A DNA stretch of 16,832 nucleotides from Amoebophilaceae bacterium (lineage in GTDB: Bacteria; Bacteroidota; Bacteroidia; Cytophagales; Amoebophilaceae): positions 1-16,832 of the forward strand of contig JALOLY010000019.1 in NCBI GenBank assembly GCA_025455725.1, read 5' to 3'. The position numbers were made by a program, and so were the translations under genes. Below the pieces are notes generated by a model. The model did no database searches and was not told the origin of the DNA. It saw only the letters and a list, made by a program, of their open reading frames with translations. Below are positions 1 to 7,725 of this stretch, in pieces (position 1 is the first letter of the stretch; each line of letters opens with the position of its first letter).

Positions 1-298
1 CATCTTTGAAAGACGTCGCCAGCTTCATGATCTTAATTTCCTCGCTCGTAAAAGTGCCGGGACTGATAAAGTCAATTCCTTCGAAATAGATACGGTCCTT
101 CTCTATGTGCAGCGTGGAGGCTTTGATTTTCTCCACGTGTTCTTCTGTGTATTTGTGCAGGTTCCACCACACATGGCTTTGGTATTGCCACCTACCATAA
201 ATAAATTCGGCAAGATCGATCGCGTACAGCGCTTCCCCCTGACAAAGGGGGAAGAAAAGCCCCAGGGCACCTAGAACAAGGAGCCATCTTTTAGTCAT
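1..298 (-). CDS. Secreted small protein of unknown function, C-terminus outside window
   Basis: I do not recognise a family. The reading frame is open from the ATG at 298 to the window edge (99 codons), so the C-terminus is missing. The first ~23 residues (MTKRWLLVLGALGLFFPLCQ, then GEA) form a good Sec signal peptide: two early basic residues, a hydrophobic core and a small residue before the likely cleavage site. The mature part begins ALYAIDLAEFIYGRWQYQSH and contains EKDRIYFEGIDF and SPGTFTSEEIK. The alternation of a G-x-W motif with short hydrophobic strands loosely recalls lipocalin-like or NlpE-like small periplasmic barrels, but that is only an impression. Its ATG overlaps the end of the upstream lipoprotein-lysozyme gene by 8 bases, so the two are probably cotranscribed and translationally coupled and may act together in the envelope. 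Confidence 0.7.
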   Translation of the reverse strand, partial: MTKRWLLVLGALGLFFPLCQGEALYAIDLAEFIYGRWQYQSHVWWNLHKYTEEHVEKIKASTLHIEKDRIYFEGIDFISPGTFTSEEIKIMKLATSFKD

Positions 299-3200
299 CA
301 TACCCATATAAGAATAACTTTTGTTCTGCTTCTCGTCTGTTCACCAACCCCTGAAGCTTCACCACCCTACCTTGTGTTATTATATCCATCTCCCTTGCTG
401 CTCCTAAGAAATCTCCCGCGTTGAGCCTATTGATGAGTCTGGAGTTATGAAGACTTCCAGTGTTGTATACATAACTTACCAAGGCATCTAGTTGATGTTG
501 CTTAAGAGGAACCTTAACATGCGCCTGAACGTCCTTAAGTGCTTTCTGAATGTCCTTGTCGAGTAGATCCAAAGCTTGGTCTTTGGTAACACCTTGACTA
601 AATATTTCTCCTGGTAGTACCTCATGCCCATAACCAATCGTATCTCCACCGCGTCCTCCCACTTTGTATACTTTCTCACGAAACCCCTCATGTGCTGTGA
701 TAGCAACTACGCCCTTCTGGCTAACTTGCATCTGCTTGACGGGATACGCTTGAAACACTGGTTTGGCTTCTTTCTTACGATCAGCCTTATCAAGAGGCGG
801 GAATGGAAATTCGTCTTCATCAGAAGAATAGCATACTTTTTCTCGAGATTCGTTACAGGCAACATCCATGCCCGCTGCTCTCAACACATTTTCTGTAGGT
901 TGTAATTTTTCAATTAACTCACCGCGCATCGATCTTAATTCGTTCAACTGGGCCTTAGTCGCGCGTTGCCTCTGAAACGATTGACCCCACACCCATGGAT
1001 CCACATCTGGCGCATCAACGCCCATCATATGTTTACGATACTCACGTTTAGTATCTTTTTTAAGTGCTTCTAATTGTTCCAGAATGGCCTGATCTTTTGA
1101 TTGAAGCGTAAGACGTTCTGAGGGCTTTGCTTCCTGCCATTTTGCTATATACGCTTTGACACTCTCCTGTATTTGCTGCTCCCTTCCCGATATACTAGCG
1201 GGCATCTTACGATCTTCCTCTTCTTGGGCTTTTGAGATACTTACTGCCGAAGAGACGAAATGGCCTATGCTAGGCGCAACAGCTGATGACGCATCCCTAC
1301 TTGCACTCGGTGCAGTCGCTGGAGTAGCCGGCACGTTGAAGATTTCATTTTTTTTGCGTAATCCTGATCTATTTACTGCCGAATCAATTTTTTGGTTACC
1401 CAGTTTAATAGCTGCATGACTCTCAACGTCGGGGGTAAATGTATTGACTGAAGTGGGCACAGCAGATATGTTTTCATTCCTGACTTCTTTATCCTGTTGT
1501 GCGCTTGCCGCCTGTGTACATGCTGCTGGTGTCTGTACTGCCGAAGGCGTCTCGCCGGTATTGGATCTAGCAGACACTTTGTGGGATTTTTCCTGATTTA
1601 TGCGTTGTTTTTCTCGGTAGTTTGTTTCTTCAAACCTTGTTCCACATTCCTCTCGTTCACGGGCTGCTTCTTGCTTGATACGTTCCTCTTCTCCGCAATA
1701 CATGGTATCTAATCCTTCTTTACGCCCCTCTAAATCACACGTGTTGCTAGATTCCCGTGCTCCCGTAAGTCGATCCTCCATCCAACGAAAGTGGGCTTGC
1801 TTGGAGAGTTCTTCTATTATATGTGTACGCGCTTTTTCCTCATGAAAAACAGTGTGATTGTGACTTTGGGAAGACTTGTGGTCATCTTGGCTACTTCGTC
1901 GAGGAGCTTGATGACGGTATTGCCTACCAGTACTATTGCGTGCAAATGAGGCGTGGGGGCTAGTGTAACATGGGAAGTTATAACCAGTGCCAAACGAAGT
2001 AGATTCTCTACTTTGGAATGACGACGTATCACCTGGGAATGCACTTGCACGTGATGATCGATGGGAACTTCGATCACAATTCCGTTCAAAATGTTCACTT
2101 GTCCTAAGCGGTTCATCAACCGTGGAAGTATTTGTGTTAGCTCCATGGGATGCATCCATGTTGGTACAGAATCCAGCAGCTCTAGAAGCGTTTGCGTTAG
2201 CTCTGTAGAAGGCGTCCATGTTTATACCCGATCCAGAAGTTCTAGGGGTATACGAATTAAATCCAGAGCTTACAGATGTGTCTACACGGGATCCATAATG
2301 CTGCGTTTCGCGCGCACGATGCATACTTTTATTCACTGCATCGCTAGCCATAGAATCTGTATAGCGATTGCTAGGCCCAAAATGTACTGTGCTTGAGGAA
2401 GGCTCTACTGATACAGTCAATAAATCCATGCTGGCGCCTCGACGATCATTGCGAGGATGATCGAAGTCTCTCCGGTCACTGCTTCCCACAGAATCGTCCG
2501 CCCCACTACTGGCGCTGTTGCCCCCTCCTCGTACTCCCAAGGTACCCACATACACCACTTTAGAAGCCCAAGTCAATTGGTCAGTTTTCAAAACATGGAC
2601 CCAATACTTTTGCTGGTCAGGAGATTTAGCAGCTAGTTTTTGCAGAGCTTGTGTGGGACTTTGGTCTGGTGAAAAAACAACCGGGAGCATCTGCATACGA
2701 CCCCACCCATCCTGTACCTTGGCTAGCCACACACCGGAGTGTGCTTCAAAGCATACATGATACCCTGTGGCAATAGGGTAGAACGATTTAGCAGAATCAG
2801 ATACAAAGGGAACACGAGAAAGTGACTGGTGGATTGTGTCATCGGTTTTGAGTTTTGACACAGACTGTACCGGGTGCGCAGTACTTGTAAGAGATAGGTA
2901 CGGCTGTTTTCTAAACTCAGAAGGTTCAACTAACGTGGGTGGTAGGGCAGCCCATTTCTGCTGGGCTTCATGTCGGACGTCTAAGGACGACTCGCCTGAT
3001 ACGGCATGTTGAAGCTGGGTAGCCACGTAGGTGGAAGCATATTTGAGGGACAACTCGGACCTTGACTGTACTAGGCGGATCGTAGGAACCATAGGTATTC
3101 GCGCAGCAACGAGAGCAGGAGGCCTAGAGCAAGTACCTCCGTGTACTGGGCCCGATAGGGCCTTAGAATGTGCATAGGGTGATATAGTAGCTAATGTAGA

Positions 3201-3443
3201 CCATGCCTCACAAGAACCGTCGATCAGTGGTGCATTAATTTCTTGTGTGATAATCTTCTTTGTCTCTATCTGTTTGTTGATTGGTGTAAGGGGGAGGAAG
3301 TTTGTAGTAGTCTTGTTGATTTCATCCCCTAACTCGTCCGCATTGCCTGGTTCTACTATCCCCAGATTTGAATTACCACAACTTTGCAACAAAAGGACAA
3401 GGGGTAGTCCTATAAGTACATTTTTAATAAAAAAAGTATACAT
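291..3443 (-). CDS. Large lipoprotein with C-terminal phage-type lysozyme (GH24) domain
   Basis: About 1050 residues. I start at the ATG at 3443, not at the in-frame codon at 3617, because it gives a clean lipoprotein signal: MYTFFIKNVLIGLPLVLLLQ followed by S and the lipobox Cys22. The 58 residues upstream would instead be antisense to a transposase relic. Residues ~30-310 have no family I know. Residues ~310-570 are Ser/Asn/Arg-rich and include diverged 20-residue repeats. Residues ~560-680 and ~770-880 are Glu/Lys/Gln-rich and look helical or coiled-coil. Residues ~910-1050 match T4/P22-type lysozymes (muramidases that cut MurNAc-GlcNAc bonds): catalytic Glu919 in HEGFRE, then DTIGYGH with Thr935, and C-terminal YNTGSL and VNRREAE. 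The canonical Asp nine residues after the Glu is Val928, so activity is uncertain. The lipid anchor suggests an envelope location. It may serve in wall remodelling, competition or host interaction (inference). Confidence 0.85.
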   Translation of the reverse strand: MYTFFIKNVLIGLPLVLLLQSCGNSNLGIVEPGNADELGDEINKTTTNFLPLTPINKQIETKKIITQEINAPLIDGSCEAWSTLATISPYAHSKALSGPVHGGTCSRPPALVAARIPMVPTIRLVQSRSELSLKYASTYVATQLQHAVSGESSLDVRHEAQQKWAALPPTLVEPSEFRKQPYLSLTSTAHPVQSVSKLKTDDTIHQSLSRVPFVSDSAKSFYPIATGYHVCFEAHSGVWLAKVQDGWGRMQMLPVVFSPDQSPTQALQKLAAKSPDQQKYWVHVLKTDQLTWASKVVYVGTLGVRGGGNSASSGADDSVGSSDRRDFDHPRNDRRGASMDLLTVSVEPSSSTVHFGPSNRYTDSMASDAVNKSMHRARETQHYGSRVDTSVSSGFNSYTPRTSGSGINMDAFYRANANASRAAGFCTNMDASHGANTNTSTVDEPLRTSEHFERNCDRSSHRSSRASAFPGDTSSFQSRESTSFGTGYNFPCYTSPHASFARNSTGRQYRHQAPRRSSQDDHKSSQSHNHTVFHEEKARTHIIEELSKQAHFRWMEDRLTGARESSNTCDLEGRKEGLDTMYCGEEERIKQEAAREREECGTRFEETNYREKQRINQEKSHKVSARSNTGETPSAVQTPAACTQAASAQQDKEVRNENISAVPTSVNTFTPDVESHAAIKLGNQKIDSAVNRSGLRKKNEIFNVPATPATAPSASRDASSAVAPSIGHFVSSAVSISKAQEEEDRKMPASISGREQQIQESVKAYIAKWQEAKPSERLTLQSKDQAILEQLEALKKDTKREYRKHMMGVDAPDVDPWVWGQSFQRQRATKAQLNELRSMRGELIEKLQPTENVLRAAGMDVACNESREKVCYSSDEDEFPFPPLDKADRKKEAKPVFQAYPVKQMQVSQKGVVAITAHEGFREKVYKVGGRGGDTIGYGHEVLPGEIFSQGVTKDQALDLLDKDIQKALKDVQAHVKVPLKQHQLDALVSYVYNTGSLHNSRLINRLNAGDFLGAAREMDIITQGRVVKLQGLVNRREAEQKLFLYGYDD
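2131..2280 (-). repeat. Diverged 60-bp tandem repeats inside the lipoprotein gene
   Basis: Two adjacent 60-base units start at 2131 (tttgtgttag) and 2191 (tttgcgttag) and stay in register throughout. The segments atccagcagc (2171), atccagaagt (2231) and atccagagct (2261) mark a further partial unit. On the minus strand they encode RTSGSGINMDAFYRANANAS and RAAGFCTNMDASHGANTNTS, preceded by a short related VSSGFNSYTP. The units are well diverged, so this is an old duplication in a low-complexity linker, not a slippage tract. Confidence 0.7.
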
Positions 3444-3529
3444 AGATAGTTTTTTTACTTTAAAAAATGAATTATGACATATATATGCTAATAAAATGAG
3501 TTCGCCAAAAAATTGGTAAAATAATTTCT

Positions 3530-4640
3530 CTTTAAGGACACATATGTCGTAGCTAATTAGGCAACATACCCCACTTTCAATACCCCCACTGGAGAGGGTA
3601 CCTTCCGGTGGGGACAACCCTGTGCTGCTAGTGATCTAACACCCTTTAGACATCGACTGGGAGAAAAAGGCATAGAAAAACTGTTTGCACGCTTCATAGA
3701 CCTGCATACCGATAAGGCCAAGAAATCTAAAGGGGTTATCGTAGACTCCACCGTACAAGAGAAGAACATCACTTTCTCTACAGACGCTAGACTTTACAGA
3801 GAAGTTATTGCGAAGTGTAATGCTATCGCCCAACAATAGGGGGGTCAACTAAACTAGGGCTATCGATTTGTAGCACACCGGCTTTGCTATGCCCAACGGT
3901 ATACCCATCTACAGAAGCGTTCTAGACAAGACAAACAAGCCTTGAAGAAGCTAAAAATCACAACTAATCGCCAGGTACGGGACCTTCAGAGGCCCTGGAA
4001 CAAGTTGGTCAGATCGAGGTGCTATACCTATCTATTAGGTCATGGAGCGTATCGTTAGCCAACTAAGAGACGATAAGCACAAGGTATACAGCCTCCATAA
4101 CCCAGAGACAAACTGTAAAACTAAGGAGAGGGCAGAAGTAGGGGATTGTCTCCGTAGCTATTTTACCGGGAATGGGAAGTAGAGTAGTGGTAGGAATCAC
4201 TAACTTCTTGGGCAACCTGCATGACCTGCATGACAGTAAAACCTTAGCGAATGCTTTAGATGCAGTAGCGTACTGGACAAGCCAACGGTATGCACGCGTG
4301 TTGGTAGACCAAGACTATCATAGTCACGAGATGTGTAGGGAATTCATCGGTGATCATGCCAGGCAAGAAAGCGCATGCCAGTGCTTATGCGCTTCTCAGA
4401 CACAAGACCCTGTAGAGACTGAAGAGCAGCGAAAGAAGCAACCACAGGTTATCTAGAAAGTGATCACAGAGTTGGTATAAACTACCTCAAGGGGTCTATA
4501 AAAGCGACACCTTGTTGGAAGGCATAGGATTCGTCTTGATGCTGCTACTGAAAGGAGGAGCCGGTTATTTTTTTGTCTCGCTATTGGGAGCGTTAGCCTT
4601 GCTGAGTCTTCGTAGACAAAGGCACTTACATAAGACGTAG
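3530..4640 (+). pseudogene. Decayed IS5-type (DDE) transposase
   Basis: Fragments in all three plus frames line up in the right order with an IS5-type transposase (DUF772 plus DDE_Tnp_1 architecture). Around 3546 I read VVAN*ATYPTF, like the family's VVxxWVENPY. It continues with TGEGTFRWGQPCAASDLTPF and RHRLGEKG, then the first catalytic Asp in VDSTVQEKNITF (3561-3836). After a stop come LKKLKITTNRQVRDLQ in the same frame and DDKHKVYSLHNPE in another (4048-4181). Then NLHDLHDSKTLANAL and VLVDQDYHSHEM (second Asp region, 4172-4456), and DHRVGINYLKG with a frameshifted tail ending at 4640. The first ~60 residues are missing and I could not locate terminal inverted repeats. It cannot encode a working transposase. 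The 94-codon open stretch at 4172-4456 is only a piece of it. Confidence 0.8.
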
Positions 4641-4927
4641 CAAGTGTGCGCAGCTGAGTTATCAAGACGCGACTAACTAGCCGCCAGGCATACCCTCCTC
4701 ATTACATCATTAGTACCTCTCCCCTCTTGTGCACCAGAGCAACCCCCACGTCTTTACGAATACGTACCCCGGCCCTGCGTCACATGGTATCCTACGGTGC
4801 GCGCTCGGTCTGCCGAGGTGTCCGATGATCCCCTAGATTGACCACTGAATCCGTGCAGACTATTTACAACACTTTACGGTTGACGTATCCTATGCACCAA
4901 AAGAATCGTATGTTTCCGCTGCCGTGC
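4641..4927. other. Spacer between transposase relic and frr, nothing recognised
   Basis: I see no RNA gene, convincing reading frame or strong hairpin here. It probably includes the outer end of the old insertion sequence and the 3' region of the frr operon, but no boundary can be drawn. Confidence 0.5.
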
Positions 4928-5488
4928 CTACACTTCCATCACGTCTTTTTCCTTGGTGGCAAGCAGCTCATCGAGCTTAGTGATATAGGCATCGGTCAAC
5001 TTCTGCACTTGCTCTTCTGCTGTTTTTATGGCGTCTTCAGAGACGCCTGCCGTCTGTAGCTGCCTCAAGTGGTCCTTGATATCCTTTCTCACACTACGTA
5101 CTAAGACTTTCCCTTTCTCAGCCTCCGCTTTTACTTGCTTGACTAATTCCCTCCTTCGCTCCTCTGTGAAGGGCGGAATATTAATTCGAATCGTCTCCCC
5201 GTCATTTTGTGGTGTTAAAGGCAGTCTACTGTTAAAAATGGCCTTTTCTAGTTCAGGGATGAAACGCTTCTCCCAAGGTTTAATTAAAAGTGTCCTTGCA
5301 TCAGGTGCACTGATAGAGGCTACTTGGTGAATGGGTGTCGCGTTACCATAATACATTACCGAAATACCATCCAACATGCTAGGCAATGCCCTGCCTACGC
5401 GAATTTTAGCAAACTCCCCCTGCGTACGCATGTACGCCTTTTCCATAGAACGAGTGGCTTGCTCTAAATACGCTTGAATCTGATCCAT
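4928..5488 (-). CDS. frr: Ribosome recycling factor
   Basis: This 186-residue protein has the normal length of RRF, which with EF-G splits the 70S ribosome after termination so that subunits can be reused. It aligns across its whole length. The helical N-terminus (MDQIQAYLEQATRSMEKAY) leads to the conserved KIRVGRALPSMLDGISVMYYG, where family members usually have RTGRASPxxLDxIxVxYYG. PWEKRFIPELEKAI lies at ~91-104 and NIPPFTEERRRELVKQVK at ~120-137. The C-terminal helix carries VRSVRKDIKD and ends TKEKDVMEV. It is the last gene of the minus-strand ftsE-fmt-frr run, 64 bases after fmt. No clear Shine-Dalgarno is present, which is usual in Bacteroidota. A GC-rich hairpin lies 11 bases upstream of the start codon. 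Confidence 0.97.
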   Translation of the reverse strand: MDQIQAYLEQATRSMEKAYMRTQGEFAKIRVGRALPSMLDGISVMYYGNATPIHQVASISAPDARTLLIKPWEKRFIPELEKAIFNSRLPLTPQNDGETIRINIPPFTEERRRELVKQVKAEAEKGKVLVRSVRKDIKDHLRQLQTAGVSEDAIKTAEEQVQKLTDAYITKLDELLATKEKDVMEV

Positions 5489-5499
5489 ACCTAATTATG

Positions 5500-5525
5500 T
5501 TTTGGGGCAAGAGAACGCCCCGAAA
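5500..5525 (-). promoter_or_regulatory. GC-rich hairpin between fmt and frr
   Basis: ggggc (5504-5508) pairs with gcccc (5517-5521) around an 8-base loop. Outer T-A pairs, plus one G-T wobble, extend the stem to about nine pairs. No U-tract follows on either strand, so it is not a standard intrinsic terminator. Its place 11 bases before the frr ATG would suit a translational control element or an RNA-processing/stability hairpin. The function is inferred from position only. Confidence 0.4.
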
Positions 5526-5552
5526 GTATGTTAAAATGCGTTAAAAGTCTAG

Positions 5553-6470
5553 TTAGACGTTATGGCCCCTTAAAAATTCCTGAATTCCCATTGGTTTTTT
5601 ACCTGCTAACTGTAAGGATTTGATGGCTAGCGGGGTATTGCACGTACCTACACACACGCTGTACTTCCCGTCTGAGTAGACCTCGCCAGGATCCAAGCGC
5701 GGCAGAGTAACTTCTGACTTTTCAACGGCTAGTATTTTGTAGGTTTGGCCATGGAAAGATGTCCAGGCAGCCGGGTACGGCGATAACCCCCTGATAAAGT
5801 TTCGAATAATTTCTGCATCCTGGCGCCAGTTGATTTGACAATCCTTCTTGTAAATCTTGGGCGCTTTTTTGCGTAGACTTTCCTGTGTAGTTATTTGAGA
5901 CCTCTGGGTATGGTTTCTTTGTTCAATAGCCTGCACCGTTTTAAGAACTAACTGAGCACCCTTGTATTGGAGACGTTCATGCAAAGTGCCAGCCGTGTCG
6001 CAAGTGTCAATAGGCTCCTTTTCCTGAAAAAGAATAAGGCCAGTATCCATAGCTTGTTCTAAAAAGAAAGTAGTCACGCCAGTCTCTCGCTCACCATTGA
6101 TAATAGCCCAATTGATAGGCGCAGCACCTCGGTATTGGGGTAACCATGAAGCGTGCAGGTTAAAAGTTCCTAGGGGTGGCATGGCCCATACCTCTTGGGG
6201 CAACATCCTAAAGGCGACAACTACTTGCAAATCTGCTTGGTAGATTTTTAATGCTTCTAGGAAAGAAGGTGCCTGCAAGCTAACAGGTTGCAGCACCGGA
6301 ATATTATAGGCACTGGCAGCTACCTTGACAGGAGACGGCATCACCTTTCTGCCTCTTCCTCTCGGCTTATCTGGAGCAGTTACGACAGCAACTACCTCAT
6401 AACCGTTGGCCAATAGCACTTCTAAGCTAGGCACCGCAAACGCTGGTGTTCCCATAAAAATAAGACGCAT
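5553..6470 (-). CDS. fmt: Methionyl-tRNA formyltransferase
   Basis: Fmt formylates initiator Met-tRNA using 10-formyl-tetrahydrofolate. I choose the ATG at 6470 (305 residues, MRLIFMGTPAFAVPSLEVLL) because homology starts exactly there. An in-frame ATG at 6512 would add 14 residues unlike the family. The N-terminal formyltransferase domain (~1-190) has APDKPRGRGRKVMPSPVK and the catalytic residues Asn104 and His106 in FNLHASWLPQYRGAAPINW. The catalytic Asp142 is in MDTG. The C-terminal tRNA-binding barrel (~205-305) contains IRNFIRGLSPYPAAW and LAGKKPMGIQEFL. The wording VVVAFRMLPQEVW is typical of Bacteroidota Fmt. It lies between ftsE (85 bases upstream) and frr on the same strand, so an operon is likely. 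Confidence 0.96.
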   Translation of the reverse strand: MRLIFMGTPAFAVPSLEVLLANGYEVVAVVTAPDKPRGRGRKVMPSPVKVAASAYNIPVLQPVSLQAPSFLEALKIYQADLQVVVAFRMLPQEVWAMPPLGTFNLHASWLPQYRGAAPINWAIINGERETGVTTFFLEQAMDTGLILFQEKEPIDTCDTAGTLHERLQYKGAQLVLKTVQAIEQRNHTQRSQITTQESLRKKAPKIYKKDCQINWRQDAEIIRNFIRGLSPYPAAWTSFHGQTYKILAVEKSEVTLPRLDPGEVYSDGKYSVCVGTCNTPLAIKSLQLAGKKPMGIQEFLRGHNV

Positions 6471-6555
6471 ATTAGGCACAGGCATATAAGTGTTTAAGCG
6501 CTGCCGTGTCATGATACCACAAAACGGACAATAGTCCTTTTTCCGCCCTCATACT

Positions 6556-7248
6556 TCAACAAGGTACATCAGCTTGATGTGACTCTATTAACGCACCATC
6601 ATGACATCTGAGTACTCTGTTAGGATACTCTTCGAGAAGGTTATAGTTATGTGTAGCCATTAAAACTGCAGTACCTCCCCGGTTGATTTCTAGAAAAAGG
6701 TCCAGGATACCACGTGCTACGCCAGGATCCAGATTGCCGGTAGGTTCATCAGCCAAAAGAATAAGCGGATCATTCAGCAAGGCGCGTGCAATCGTTACAC
6801 GTTGCTGCTCCCCTCCTGAGAGTTGATGTGCCTTATTTTTACTAGCCCAGGCCAGGCCCACCTTCATCAACACGTCTGCTATTTTCTGCCGCATTGCTTT
6901 TTCTTTCTTCCATCCGGTTGCTTTGAGTACAAACCAGAGATTTTCCTCCACATTTCTATCTGTGAGCAGCTGAAAGTCTTGAAAAATGATCCCCAGCTTT
7001 CTACGTAAGAGAGGAATTTCAGATTTTTTAATCGCCCCCAGATCAAAATCGGCGACTCGTACCTCCCCCGCTTTGAGGGGAAGGTCTGCATACAAAGTCT
7101 TCAACAGAGAGGTCTTGCCGCTGCCTGTTTCCCCAACAAGGAAAGCAAACTCACCACGGTTGACAACAAAGTTTACACCTTGCAACACGGGCCGTAACCC
7201 ATGAAAGACTGTGAGCTCCTTGGCATGAATAATAGCCCGGCTAGTCAT
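6556..7248 (-). CDS. ftsE: FtsE-type ABC transporter ATP-binding protein
   Basis: A 230-residue single ABC ATPase. All motifs are present: Walker A GETGSGKT (39-46), Q-loop Gln90 in IIFQDFQLLTDRNV, signature LSGGEQQR (143-150), Walker B LILLADEP with catalytic Glu168, the D-loop region GNLDP, and switch His200 in ATHNY. The stretch FQDFQLLTDRNVEENLWFVL and the short length match Bacteroidota FtsE. FtsE works with the membrane protein FtsX to activate peptidoglycan hydrolases at the division site. No ftsX is in the window, so a generic LolD/MacB-like ATPase remains possible. It appears to be the first gene of the run with fmt and frr. Base composition is like its neighbours. Confidence 0.85.
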   Translation of the reverse strand: MTSRAIIHAKELTVFHGLRPVLQGVNFVVNRGEFAFLVGETGSGKTSLLKTLYADLPLKAGEVRVADFDLGAIKKSEIPLLRRKLGIIFQDFQLLTDRNVEENLWFVLKATGWKKEKAMRQKIADVLMKVGLAWASKNKAHQLSGGEQQRVTIARALLNDPLILLADEPTGNLDPGVARGILDLFLEINRGGTAVLMATHNYNLLEEYPNRVLRCHDGALIESHQADVPC

Positions 7249-7652
7249 CTCGTTTGACGATTGGGTGGCACGTCACTTGACCTTTGTGGAAGTTGAAGTC
7301 AACACAATTCAGTCAACAACAATAGGAAAGGCAAGCCAAGTATCGCACCGCTACAACTACCTGTCCTTGCTTCTCACCAGACCTGGGGAAATTCAGTAGG
7401 AGCTGGCCGCACTGGCTTGCCGCTGCTAAAGTAGGGAGGTTACACGAAACATTCAATGTAAGGTGTGAAGTCCTGTGTGGTACGCGTGTCGCGGAGTACC
7501 ATGACACCAGACAATACTTACAACACTTATTCTCAACACATGGGTGGTGAACTTATCTCTGCTTGGATCCATATAACACCGTAAACAGTGTACAAACACC
7601 GCTTTTTCATTTCAAAAATTCAGTATAGCTTTGCAGGAGAGTGTCTGTTAAT
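7249..7652. other. 404-base spacer before tRNA-Gln, nothing firm recognised
   Basis: This spacer separates divergent units: ftsE leftwards and tRNA-Gln rightwards. It should hold the promoters for both. The plus-strand frame near 7264-7392 is open for about 43 codons (LTFVEVEVNTIQSTTIGKAS), but this is not long enough to call a relic. No hairpin or repeat stands out. Confidence 0.4.
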
Positions 7653-7725
7653 TGTCCGGTAGTGTAACTGGCAACACGTCTGGTTTTGGTCCAGAAGAGT
7701 CTAGGTTCGAGCCCTAGCCGGACAA
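7653..7725 (+). tRNA. tRNA-Gln (anticodon TTG)
   Basis: A full 73-base cloverleaf. The acceptor TGTCCGG (7653-7659) pairs with CCGGACA (7718-7724), with discriminator A at 7725. The anticodon stem TCTGG/CCAGA encloses loop TTTTGGT with anticodon TTG at 7686-7688. The T arm is CTAGG-TTCGAGC-CCTAG. No CCA is encoded. It is expected to read CAA and, by wobble, CAG. Confidence 0.96.

Noticed and set aside
3444..3617. Upstream in-frame extension of the lipoprotein gene to an ATG at 3617
   Set aside because: It would add 58 residues before a clear lipoprotein signal peptide and lies antisense to the transposase relic.
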